64,000 nucleotides of DNA. Source: Bradyrhizobium canariense (GTDB taxonomy: Bacteria; Pseudomonadota; Alphaproteobacteria; Rhizobiales; Xanthobacteraceae). The position numbers and the translations under genes are program-made. Positions 44,386 to 51,868 of this stretch are shown here, in pieces; the stretch's first letter is position 1; every line of letters begins with the position of its first letter. Under the pieces are notes generated by a model. It worked only from the letters and a program-made list of their open reading frames with translations, was not told the DNA's origin and did no database searches. The stretch spans positions 1 through 64,000 of the forward strand of contig NZ_JAFCKJ010000005.1 in NCBI RefSeq assembly GCF_018130465.1. Direction: 5' to 3'.

Positions 44386-45492
44386 TCACCTTCCGTCCGT
44401 CGCCTCCAGGCTCCGGCTATACCGCGACATCGCGAAGCAGAAGACAAAATAGATCCCGGCCACGAAGATGTAGACTTCGACGGAGAATTGCTGCCACGCC
44501 GGATCGATGATCGCGGTCTTGGCCGTCGTCAGCAGGTCGAAGATACCGATGATCAGGACGAGACTGGTGTCCTTGAAGAAGGCGATGAAGGTGTTGACCA
44601 GCGGCGGGATGACGTGGCGGATCGCCTGCGGCAGGACGATCAGCCTGTTCTTGCGCCAGTAGGACAGGCCGAGCGCCTCGGCGGCCTCGTATTGCCCGCG
44701 GGGCACGGCCTGGAGGCCGCCGCGAATGACTTCGGCAAGATAGGCACCCGCGAACAGGATGATCGCGACCTGCGCACGCAAGAGCTTGTCGATGTTGAAT
44801 CCGTTCGGCATGAACAGCGGAAACATCACGCTCGCCATGAACAGCAGACTGACCAGCGGCACGCCGCGAATCAGCTCGACATAGAGCACGCTGAGCGAGC
44901 GGATCGCCGGCAGTTTTGAGCGCCGGCCGAGTGCGACGAGGATGCCGAGCGGGAAGCCGAAAGCCAGACCGAAGGTCGCCAGGATCAGCGTCACCGGCAA
45001 GCCGCCCCAACGGTCCTGCGAGACGAACGACAAGCCGAGTATGCCGCCCCACATCAGCATGCTGATCAGCGCAAGAGCGGCGATCCAGAGATAGGCTAAT
45101 TCGCGCCGCCATAAGGTGCGGCGGGTGGAGAGATAGAACAGGGCGATGAACAGCAGCACCGCCAGCGCCGGCCGCCACTGCTCGTCGAACGGATAGGTGC
45201 CAAACAGGATGAAGCGATATTTCTCGGGGATGATCGCCCAGCATGCACCGACGCCGCGTACCGCGCGGCAGGCGCTGGAATCGTTCGCGGGGGTGAGCCA
45301 GACCGCATTGGCGATGCCCCACTGCGCGAAGCTGAAGATGCCCTTTGCGAGCACCGCCAGCAACACGACCGAGAGGATGCCGTTAGGGATCGACGAGAAC
45401 AAATTTGTGCGCAGCCAACGCAGCACCGGGTTGCCGATTTGCGGGCGGCGGGCGGCGCGCGGTGCTTCCGGAATGTCGGCGATCGCCGTCAT
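44386..45492 (-). CDS. aapM: General L-amino-acid ABC importer permease, AapM-like
   Basis: A 368-residue polar-amino-acid ABC permease. After a long N-terminal region with two or three early helices and a periplasmic insert (the GVGACWAIIPEKYRFILFGTYP block is an AapM hallmark), the transport domain has the EAA motif EVIRGGLQAVPRGQYEAAEALGLSYWRKNRLIVLPQAIRHVIPPLVN. It pairs with AapQ. The ATG at 45492 follows the aapQ stop by 2 bases, indicating coupling. No ATPase gene follows; downstream is element E2 and the convergent amidase. Confidence 0.88.
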   Translation of the reverse strand: MTAIADIPEAPRAARRPQIGNPVLRWLRTNLFSSIPNGILSVVLLAVLAKGIFSFAQWGIANAVWLTPANDSSACRAVRGVGACWAIIPEKYRFILFGTYPFDEQWRPALAVLLFIALFYLSTRRTLWRRELAYLWIAALALISMLMWGGILGLSFVSQDRWGGLPVTLILATFGLAFGFPLGILVALGRRSKLPAIRSLSVLYVELIRGVPLVSLLFMASVMFPLFMPNGFNIDKLLRAQVAIILFAGAYLAEVIRGGLQAVPRGQYEAAEALGLSYWRKNRLIVLPQAIRHVIPPLVNTFIAFFKDTSLVLIIGIFDLLTTAKTAIIDPAWQQFSVEVYIFVAGIYFVFCFAMSRYSRSLEATDGR

Positions 45493-45494
45493 GG

Positions 45495-46682
45495 TCAGCG
45501 CTCCACCAGCGCGATGCGCGAATTGTACCAGTTCATGAAAAAGCTGATGCCGAGGCTGATGGTGAGAAACACCGCCATGATCAAAGCAATCGCCTCGATC
45601 GCCTGCCCGGTCTGGTTTAGCGTCGTGTTGGCGACCGAGACCACGTCCTGATAGCCGATCGCCACCGCGAGCGAAGAGTTCTTGGTCAGGTTGAGGTACT
45701 GGCTCGTCATCGGCGGCACGATGACACGCAGCGCCTGTGGCAGGATGATCTGCCGCAGCATGAAGCTGCGGCGCAGTCCGAGCGCATTGGCGGCATCCCA
45801 CTGGCCGCGCGGCACCGACTGGATGCCACTGCGCACGATCTCGGCGATGAAGGCCGAGGTGTAGGTGACGAGCGCGATCAGCAGCGCGAAATATTCCGGC
45901 GCGAGCGTCAGCCCGCCGACGAAGTTGAAGCCGCGCAACTCAGGCCATTCGATCGGCCAGGACACCCCGAGCAGCACGGACACCGCCGCAGGCAGCACAA
46001 CGAGCAACCCGAGTCCGAAAGGCCAGGCCGGCCGCGGCCTGCCGTCGCGCATCTGCTGCGCGATCAGCCTCCGCCGGATGACGTAGAACACGACAAGCCC
46101 GAGCGCTGCCGTGCCGAGCACCCAAAGCTGCGGCGTCCCGATCGGAATCGCCGGCAGGATCAACCCGCGATTGGACAGGAACACGCCCTCGATCGGCCGC
46201 CATGCCGCGCGCGCGGCCGGCAGCGCTTGCATCAGCACGTACCAGAACAGGAGCTGGAGCAGCAGCGGGATGTCGCGGAGCGTTTCGACATACACCGCGG
46301 CGAGCCGCGACAGCAGCCAGTTGGCCGATAGCCGCGAGATGCCGATCACCGTGCCCAGAATGGTTGCAAGCACGATTCCGATCACGGCGACGCGCAGGGT
46401 GTTGGCGATGCCGACGACGAAGGCCCAGAGATATGAATCTCTTGGATTGTAGGCGAGCAGGCTGTCGGCGATGGGCATGCCGGCCTCACGGCCGAGGAAG
46501 GCAAAACCGGTCGTGATGCGGCGCGCGGAGAGGTTGGTGACCGTGTTGGACCAGAGGAAGACGACGACCGCGACTGCGATCCCGACCACCAGGACCTGCC
46601 AGAACAGGCCTTTCAGCTCGCGTCGTCCGAAAGCGCCGAAGAAGCGGCGGCTCGGCGGCGGTCTCGGAGCGTCTGACGTCAC
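45495..46682 (-). CDS. aapQ: General L-amino-acid ABC importer permease, AapQ-like (GTG start)
   Basis: A 395-residue permease of the polar-amino-acid family. The PRDSYLWAFVVGIANTLRVAVIGIVLATILGTVIGISRLS segment, the ETLRDIPLLLQLLFWY helix and the EAA loop EIVRSGIQSVPRGQWDAANALGLRRSFMLRQIILPQALRVIVPPMTSQYLNLTKNSSLA are typical. The start is placed at GTG 46682, which has AAGGA ten bases upstream; a TTG at 46742 would lie inside the divergent regulatory palindrome. It forms a heterodimer with AapM. First gene of its operon, divergent from the RpiR regulator. Confidence 0.87.
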   Translation of the reverse strand: MTSDAPRPPPSRRFFGAFGRRELKGLFWQVLVVGIAVAVVVFLWSNTVTNLSARRITTGFAFLGREAGMPIADSLLAYNPRDSYLWAFVVGIANTLRVAVIGIVLATILGTVIGISRLSANWLLSRLAAVYVETLRDIPLLLQLLFWYVLMQALPAARAAWRPIEGVFLSNRGLILPAIPIGTPQLWVLGTAALGLVVFYVIRRRLIAQQMRDGRPRPAWPFGLGLLVVLPAAVSVLLGVSWPIEWPELRGFNFVGGLTLAPEYFALLIALVTYTSAFIAEIVRSGIQSVPRGQWDAANALGLRRSFMLRQIILPQALRVIVPPMTSQYLNLTKNSSLAVAIGYQDVVSVANTTLNQTGQAIEAIALIMAVFLTISLGISFFMNWYNSRIALVER

Positions 46683-46731
46683 AGCACAAAAATCCTTCTC
46701 AAGACGGCGATTTCCGGCAGCGCACGTCAAC

Positions 46732-46760
46732 TGTTGCACCAAACCCTACTTCGTGCAACA
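46732..46760. promoter_or_regulatory. Palindrome between aapQ and rpiR-type regulator
   Basis: TGTTGCAC (46732-46739) and GTGCAACA (46753-46760), perfect 8-base arms with a 13-base spacer. It lies 50 bases upstream of the aapQ GTG and 8 bases upstream of the RpiR ATG. The size and dyad fit a MurR/RpiR-family operator and would place both gene arms under one site. Confidence 0.6.
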
Positions 46761-46768
46761 AATGTTTC

Positions 46769-47641
46769 ATGGTCGAGCCCGCGAAATCCTCGCCGCTGAG
46801 CGAACTGCGCATTGCATTGCCATCGCTCCCGATGCGGTTGCAGGAGGTCGGGCGTTTCGTCGCGGCCAACGATTACGATGCCACCACGCGTTCGATGCGC
46901 GATCTCGCAGCGGTTGCCGGCGCCGATCCCGCCGCGTTCACGCGGCTTGCCAAGGCGATCGGCTATTCGGGCTGGGATGAGTTGCGCGCGGCGTTGACGG
47001 AGGCGCGGCGGCCTTCGCAGATCGCGCCCTTCTCCGGCCGCGCCAAGAGTCGCCGCCACGGGCCGAACGCCGATGTCGCGCTCGTCACCGACAAGCTGGA
47101 GGCCGAGGCCGCCGGCCTGCCGCGCATCCCGGCCCAGCCAATCGTAGAGGCGGCGCGCGCGCTCCACGACGCCAAGCGGATCTGGATCACCGGCTACCGA
47201 AGCTGCCGCAGTGTCGCGGAGCTGCTGAACTACGAGCTCCGGCTGTTTCGTCCCGAACAGGTGCAGCTCGTCGGCGCGTCCGGCCCCGACGATCTCGACC
47301 TCGGCGCGTTCCAGCCCGGCGAAGCCGTCATCGTCATCGGCTTCCTGCCCTACACGCATGCAAGCGTCCGCGCAGCACAGGCGGCCTATCGTGCCGGCGC
47401 CGCCCTGATCGCGATCGCCGATAGCCCCTCGGCGCCGATGGCTGAAGGCGCCGACCACGTGCTGCTGTTCGAGGCGGCCTCCTCTCCCGGCTTTTTCCCG
47501 AGCCTCACCGGCGCCCTTGCGATAGCGCAATCGCTCGCCGCCGTGACGTTTTCGCTCGGCGGCACGGCCGCCAAGAAGCGTCTGGAAAATACCGAGGCGC
47601 GGCTGGCCGCGGCCTCGACATACGTTTCAGAGAAAGGTTGA
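46769..47641 (+). CDS. MurR/RpiR-family transcriptional regulator
   Basis: A 290-residue regulator with an N-terminal helix-turn-helix (about 10-80; SMRDLAAVAGADPAAFTRLAKAIGYSGWDELRAAL) and a C-terminal SIS phospho-sugar-binding-type domain (about 125-260; RIWITGYRSCRSVAELLNYELRLF, then DLGAFQPGEAVIVIGFLPYTHASVRAAQAAYRAGAALIAIADSPSAPMAEGADHVL). In amino-acid-related members the SIS domain may bind non-sugar effectors. There is almost no leader between the palindrome and the ATG, and no ribosome site is visible, so a leaderless start is possible. It is followed by the aminotransferase 3 bases later. Confidence 0.9.
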   Translation: MVEPAKSSPLSELRIALPSLPMRLQEVGRFVAANDYDATTRSMRDLAAVAGADPAAFTRLAKAIGYSGWDELRAALTEARRPSQIAPFSGRAKSRRHGPNADVALVTDKLEAEAAGLPRIPAQPIVEAARALHDAKRIWITGYRSCRSVAELLNYELRLFRPEQVQLVGASGPDDLDLGAFQPGEAVIVIGFLPYTHASVRAAQAAYRAGAALIAIADSPSAPMAEGADHVLLFEAASSPGFFPSLTGALAIAQSLAAVTFSLGGTAAKKRLENTEARLAAASTYVSEKG

Positions 47642-47644
47642 CCC

Positions 47645-48994
47645 ATGGCCGCTCGCACCAGCCGCCTGCTGCATCGCTCGCTGCGCGAAACGCCGCCCAA
47701 GGCGGTCGGCGGCGAAGGCGTCTATCTCTTTGCCGAGGATGGACGCCGCGTGATCGACGCCTCCGGCGGCGCGGCGGTCTCTTGCCTTGGCCACCAGCAT
47801 CCGCGCGTCATCGCGGCGATGACGAAGCAGGCCTCGACGCTGGCGTACGCCCACACGGCCTTCTTCTCGTCCGAGCCGGCGGAGGCGCTTGCCGAGACGC
47901 TGGTCGGCCACGAGCCCGGTGGCCTCGCCTACGCCTATTTTGTCAGCGGCGGATCGGAAGCGATCGAAGCCAGCATCAAGATTGCGCGGCAATATTTCAT
48001 CGAACGCGGCGAGCCGCAGCGGCAGCATTTCATCGCTCGGCGCCAGAGCTATCACGGCAACACGCTCGGCGCGCTGGCCGCCGGCGGCAATGCCTGGCGG
48101 CGTGCGCCCTATGCGCCGCTGCTCTCCGACGCCTTCAGCCATGTGACCCCGGCCTTCGCCTATCACGAGAAGCACGACGGTGAATCGGATGCGCAGTTCG
48201 TGGCGCGGCTCGCCGCTGAGCTCGAAGCCGAGTTTCAGCGGCTTGGCCCCGACACCGTCGCGGCGTTCCTCGCCGAGCCCGTCGTCGGCGCGACCGCCGG
48301 TGCCGTCACTGCACCGGACGGTTATTTCAGGGCAGTGCGCGAGATCTGCGACCGACACGGCGCCCTGCTCATCCTCGACGAGGTCATGTGCGGCATGGGC
48401 CGCACCGGCACCACGCATGCATGGGAGCAGGAAGGCGTGGCGCCCGATATCCAGGCGATCGCAAAGGGCCTCGGCGGCGGTTATCAGCCGATCGGTGCAA
48501 TGCTCACGAGTGGCAAGATCATCGACGCCATCCGCGCCGGCTCGGGCGCCTTCCTGCACGGCCACACCTATCTGGCGCATCCCCTCGCCTGCGCTGCTGC
48601 GCTCGCGGTGCAGGACGTTATCCGCGAGGACGGCCTGCTCGACCGGGTTAAGGAGCGCGGCAAGCAGCTCGAGCAGCGGCTCACCGAGCGCTTCGGCAAT
48701 CACCGTCATGTCGGCGACATCAGGGGCCGCGGCCTGTTCTGGGCGATCGAGCTCGTCGCCGATCGCGCCAGCCGGACCTCGTTCGATCCCGCGCTGAAGC
48801 TGAACCAGAAGATCAAGGCGGAGGCCTTCGCCAACGGCCTCGGCTGCTATCCCGGCGGCGGCACCGTGGACGGCGTCCGTGGCGACCACGTGCTGCTGGC
48901 GCCGCCCTATATCGCTTCGCCGGAGGAGATCGACCTGATCGTCGACAAGCTCGGCACGGCCGTCGACAACGTATTGCGTAGTGTCAATCACTGA
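47645..48994 (+). CDS. Class III PLP-dependent aminotransferase
   Basis: A 449-residue fold-type I class III aminotransferase. The PLP Lys is Lys274 in PDIQAIAKGLGGGYQPIG, the Asp that pairs with the pyridine N is Asp245 in LLILDEVMCGMGRTG, and the phosphate site SGGSEAIEASIKIARQYF is at 101-118. This branch acts on omega-amino acids, diamines, taurine or aspartate-like amines using pyruvate or 2-oxoglutarate as acceptor. It lies 3 bases after the RpiR gene and 12 bases before aapJ, so its substrate is probably delivered by the Aap-type importer. Exact specificity cannot be told. Confidence 0.9.
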   Translation: MAARTSRLLHRSLRETPPKAVGGEGVYLFAEDGRRVIDASGGAAVSCLGHQHPRVIAAMTKQASTLAYAHTAFFSSEPAEALAETLVGHEPGGLAYAYFVSGGSEAIEASIKIARQYFIERGEPQRQHFIARRQSYHGNTLGALAAGGNAWRRAPYAPLLSDAFSHVTPAFAYHEKHDGESDAQFVARLAAELEAEFQRLGPDTVAAFLAEPVVGATAGAVTAPDGYFRAVREICDRHGALLILDEVMCGMGRTGTTHAWEQEGVAPDIQAIAKGLGGGYQPIGAMLTSGKIIDAIRAGSGAFLHGHTYLAHPLACAAALAVQDVIREDGLLDRVKERGKQLEQRLTERFGNHRHVGDIRGRGLFWAIELVADRASRTSFDPALKLNQKIKAEAFANGLGCYPGGGTVDGVRGDHVLLAPPYIASPEEIDLIVDKLGTAVDNVLRSVNH

Positions 48995-49006
48995 GGGGAG
49001 AGTAGC

Positions 49007-50020
49007 ATGATGAGGAAAGTGGTTATCGCAGCGAGCGTCCTCGCGGCATCGACGGTCGTCGCGTCGGCGGCAACGCTCGACACGGTGAAGAGCCGCGGCA
49101 CGCTGATATGCGGCGTCAGCGCCGGTTTTGCCGGCTTCTCCGCGCCGGATTCGCAAGGCAACTACAAGGGTCTCGACGTCGATTATTGCCGCGCGCTCGC
49201 CGCCGGCGTGCTCGGCGATGCCAGCAAGGTGCGTTACGTCTCGCTGACGGCGCAGAACCGCTTCACCGCGCTCCAGTCCGGCGAGATCGACGTGCTCTAC
49301 CGCAACTCGACGCAGACCTATCTGCGCGGCGTCACGCTCGGCCTGCGGCAAGGCCCGATCAACTTCTACGATGGTCAGGGCTTTGTGGTGAAGAAGGACC
49401 TCGGCGTGAAGGAGATCAAGGACCTCAAGGGCGCTACCGTCTGCGTCGCGCAGGGCACCACGCATGAGGTCACGCTCGGCGATTACGGCCGTGCCAACGG
49501 CATCGACTGGAAGCCGCTGGTGTTCGACCGCGTCGACACCATGTACCAGACCTTCTTCGGCGGCCGCTGCGATGCCATGACCCAGGACGCCTCCGCGCTC
49601 GCAGGCGCAGTGACGACGGCGGCACCGAACCCGGTCGACTACGTCGTGCTGCCGCAGACCATCAGCAAAGAGCCGCTCGGCCCCTTCACCCGTAACGGCG
49701 ACGAGGTCTGGAGCGACATCATCACCTGGCTGCATTACGGGCTGATCGAGGCCGAGGAGCTTGGCGTCACACAGGGTAATGTCGACGAGATGGCGAAGTC
49801 GCAAACGCCCGCGATCCAGCGCCTGCTCGGTGCCTCCGGCGATCTCGGCTCGCGGCTCGGGCTCGACAACAAATGGCTGGTCACGGCCATCAAGGCCACC
49901 GGCAATTACGGCGAGATCTACGAGCGCAATGTCGGCAAAGCGAGCCCGCTCAAGCTCGAGCGCGGTCTCAACGGCCTCTGGAGCAAGGGCGGCTTGATGT
50001 ACGCGGTGCCGTTCAAGTAA
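49007..50020 (+). CDS. aapJ: General L-amino-acid ABC importer binding protein, AapJ-like
   Basis: A 337-residue periplasmic solute-binding protein. A Sec signal peptide MMRKVVIAASVLAASTVVASA is cut after about residue 21. The mature part begins ATLDTVKSRGTLICGVSAGFAGFSAPDSQGNYKGLDVDYCRALAAGVLGD, the hallmark of AapJ/BztA binding proteins, and ends WSKGGLMYAVPFK. It binds polar amino acids and hands them to AapQ-AapM. It is carried on the regulator-aminotransferase transcript, away from the permease genes. Confidence 0.92.
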   Translation: MMRKVVIAASVLAASTVVASAATLDTVKSRGTLICGVSAGFAGFSAPDSQGNYKGLDVDYCRALAAGVLGDASKVRYVSLTAQNRFTALQSGEIDVLYRNSTQTYLRGVTLGLRQGPINFYDGQGFVVKKDLGVKEIKDLKGATVCVAQGTTHEVTLGDYGRANGIDWKPLVFDRVDTMYQTFFGGRCDAMTQDASALAGAVTTAAPNPVDYVVLPQTISKEPLGPFTRNGDEVWSDIITWLHYGLIEAEELGVTQGNVDEMAKSQTPAIQRLLGASGDLGSRLGLDNKWLVTAIKATGNYGEIYERNVGKASPLKLERGLNGLWSKGGLMYAVPFK

Positions 50021-50027
50021 AGCCTCC

Positions 50028-50147
50028 CCGTGTCCCGGACGCGCTGCAGCGTGCAACGCTGCTGCGCTGAGCCGGGACCCAGCTGCCACAATGGGCCCCG
50101 GCTCTGCAGCGCAATACTGCGCATTGCGCTACGTCCGGGGCACGAGA
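50028..50147. repeat. Family E palindromic element (copy E3)
   Basis: CCCGTGTCCCGGACGCGCTG ... GAGCCGGGACCC pairs with GGGCCCCGGCTC ... ACGTCCGGGGCACGAG. It starts 7 bases past the aapJ stop and ends shortly before the racemase-family gene. Confidence 0.88.
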
Positions 50148-50170
50148 CCACCACCAGGTAGTCACGTTCA

Positions 50171-50821
50171 ATGACGACGTCTCCTCGCATCGCCCTGATC
50201 CACGCCCTCAAGCATTCCATCGCCCCGATCGAAGCTGCGTTCGCGAAGACGTGGCCAGAAGCGCGGCTGATGAACCTGCTCGATGACAGCCTGTCGGCGG
50301 ATCTGGCGCGTGACGGCAAGCTCAACGATGCCATGACCGAGCGCTTTCTTGCGCTCGGCGACTACGCCGCGGCGACGGGCGCGGATGCGATCCTGTTCAC
50401 CTGCTCGGCCTTCGGCCCCTGCATCGAGGCGGTTGCGGGCGCGCATGCGCCGATGCCGGTGCTCAAGCCGAACGAGGCCATGATCGAACGGGCGGTGACG
50501 ATGGGGCAGCGCATCGGTCTGCTCTCGACCTTCCCGCCGACGCTGGCCTCGATGCCGCCGGAATTTCCGACCTCCGTCCAGATCGTGCCGAAACTCGCCG
50601 AAGGAGCATTGGCCGCGCTCGACCGCGGCGACCGCGCTACTCATGACCGGCTGATCGTGGAAGCCTCACATGATTTGCGCGATTGCGACGTCGTCGCGCT
50701 CGCGCAGTTCAGCATCGCGGCGACGGCGCCTCTCGTGGCAGAAGCGACCGGCCGCCCTGTCGTGACCACGCCTGACAGCGCCGTCGAGAAGCTGATGAAG
50801 CTGTTGGTGGCGAAGGCCTAA
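50171..50821 (+). CDS. Asp/Glu racemase superfamily protein with a single catalytic Cys
   Basis: A 216-residue protein with the two-domain fold of the aspartate/glutamate racemase, hydantoin racemase and arylmalonate decarboxylase superfamily. The first-domain Cys is Cys78 in AILFTCSAFGPC; the position of the second, usually GCT-like, reads Gln179-Phe180-Ser181 in VALAQFSIAAT. Two-base racemases need both Cys residues, so this is more likely a one-base racemase variant, a decarboxylase, or an isomerase. It follows aapJ on the same strand after element E3 and overlaps the TetR gene end by 4 bases from the other side. Substrate unknown, possibly a dicarboxylic amino acid or amide. Confidence 0.8.
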   Translation: MTTSPRIALIHALKHSIAPIEAAFAKTWPEARLMNLLDDSLSADLARDGKLNDAMTERFLALGDYAAATGADAILFTCSAFGPCIEAVAGAHAPMPVLKPNEAMIERAVTMGQRIGLLSTFPPTLASMPPEFPTSVQIVPKLAEGALAALDRGDRATHDRLIVEASHDLRDCDVVALAQFSIAATAPLVAEATGRPVVTTPDSAVEKLMKLLVAKA

Positions 50822-51465
50822 GTGGCAGCCTTTTTCCGGCGCCGTGCGCCCTTGATCGCCGCCGCAAGCGCGGCCTTCGTTTCGCTGACAAAATCCTCGA
50901 CCAGGTCCTCGCGCGTGGCATGGGCCGCCTCGCCGGTGAACAGACCCTGCTCAGCCAGCATCACCACGCCGTGCAGCGCCGCCCAGATCTTGAGCGCTTG
51001 CCGCTCGCGCAAGTAATCGACTGCCGGAGCTTCCAGGGCCTCGATCACGAGCGCAAACGTTTCGCGCGTCGCTTCGTGCAGCTCGCTGCCTTTCGCCGCA
51101 CACGACACCGTCCGCGAGGCGAACATCAAGCGGTAGATGCCATTGCGGCGTAATCCGAAATCCAGCGTCGCCTGCGCCAGCCGCGACAGCTTCGACTGCT
51201 TCGACGGCTTTGCCATCGCCGCCCGCAGAATCGCGCTGAGCTGCCGGAACGCCTCCGCCGTCACCGCCGCAAGCAGCGCCTCGCGATCGGCAAAATGCCG
51301 GTAGGGCGCCGGCTGCGAGACACCCAGCTGCTTTGCGAGCGCCTTGATGCTGATCGCCTCCGTCCCGCCCTGCTCCGCCTCGCGCAACGCAGCCTTGATC
51401 AAGGCGTCGCGGAGATCGCCATGGTGGTAGGTGTTCTCTGGTTTGCGGGCAAGTTGTGAACGCAT
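50818..51465 (-). CDS. TetR/AcrR-family transcriptional regulator
   Basis: A 215-residue TetR regulator. The helix-turn-helix is at about 25-65 (EAISIKALAKQLGVSQPAPYRHFADREALLAAVTAEAF) and the C-terminal WHG-like ligand domain follows (GIYRLMFASRTV, LKIWAALHGVVMLAEQGLF). It is divergent from the ferredoxin-P450 operon, with a sigma70-type promoter and direct repeats in the gap, and is probably its repressor. Ligand unknown. Its 3' end overlaps the racemase-family gene end by 4 bases on the opposite strand. Confidence 0.9.
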   Translation of the reverse strand: MRSQLARKPENTYHHGDLRDALIKAALREAEQGGTEAISIKALAKQLGVSQPAPYRHFADREALLAAVTAEAFRQLSAILRAAMAKPSKQSKLSRLAQATLDFGLRRNGIYRLMFASRTVSCAAKGSELHEATRETFALVIEALEAPAVDYLRERQALKIWAALHGVVMLAEQGLFTGEAAHATREDLVEDFVSETKAALAAAIKGARRRKKAAT

Positions 51466-51476
51466 GTGGCGCAGAG

Positions 51477-51533
51477 CCTATAAGTTTGCGCTTGACAGGG
51501 GAAGCCCGCCGCGAATGTAATATCCTATAACTT
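51477..51533. promoter_or_regulatory. Direct repeats flanking the ferredoxin-P450 promoter (candidate TetR sites)
   Basis: CCTATAAGTT (51477-51486) and CCTATAACTT (51524-51533) differ at one base and lie 47 bases apart, start to start, on either side of the TTGACA-TGTAAT promoter. Their position near both divergent starts fits a TetR repressor site. Confidence 0.45.
51492..51521 (+). promoter_or_regulatory. Sigma70-type promoter of the ferredoxin-P450 operon
   Basis: TTGACA (51492-51497), 18-base spacer, TGTAAT (51516-51521; five of six consensus). It lies about 80 bases upstream of the ferredoxin ATG in an otherwise less GC-rich stretch. Confidence 0.55.
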
Positions 51534-51600
51534 GAATAAAAACTCAGATGGAAACGCGCGCCGCCTTCGGGTCCGAGCGCACACGACCGAGGAAGCCGCC

Positions 51601-51810
51601 ATGACAGAGCGACTGAGGGTTCACGTCGATCCCGACAAGTGCCAGGGGCACGCGCGCTGCAAGGCGCTGGCGCCGGAGCTGTTCGAGCTCGACGAATACG
51701 GCAACGCCCACGAAGCCGGCGACGGCACCGTCCCGCCCGGCCTCGAAGACAAGGCCTGGCTTGCCAAATCCAATTGTCCGGAACTCGCAATCGACGTGAT
51801 CGAGGAGTAG
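51601..51810 (+). CDS. P450-associated [3Fe-4S]-type ferredoxin with CxxHxxC motif
   Basis: A 69-residue ferredoxin. The cluster motif reads Cys14-x2-His17-x2-Cys20 ... Cys59-Pro60: three Cys plus a His where [4Fe-4S] forms have Cys. This CxxHxxC...CP type occurs in small ferredoxins that donate electrons to bacterial P450s, and can carry a [3Fe-4S] cluster. The ATG at 51601 follows GAGGAAGCC; the upstream in-frame extension is not conserved. It is encoded 58 bases before the P450 on the same strand, so it is very likely that enzyme's redox partner. A ferredoxin reductase gene is not in the window. Confidence 0.9.
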   Translation: MTERLRVHVDPDKCQGHARCKALAPELFELDEYGNAHEAGDGTVPPGLEDKAWLAKSNCPELAIDVIEE

Positions 51811-51868
51811 CGCGCCCCCTGCCGCCCGCGTGCCTTCCTCGAATACGAGCCCCAAGGGATTCCCCGAT

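Noticed and set aside
47627-50089. An 820-codon open frame on the minus strand
   Set aside because: It is antisense to the aminotransferase and aapJ-type genes and shows no recognisable domain.
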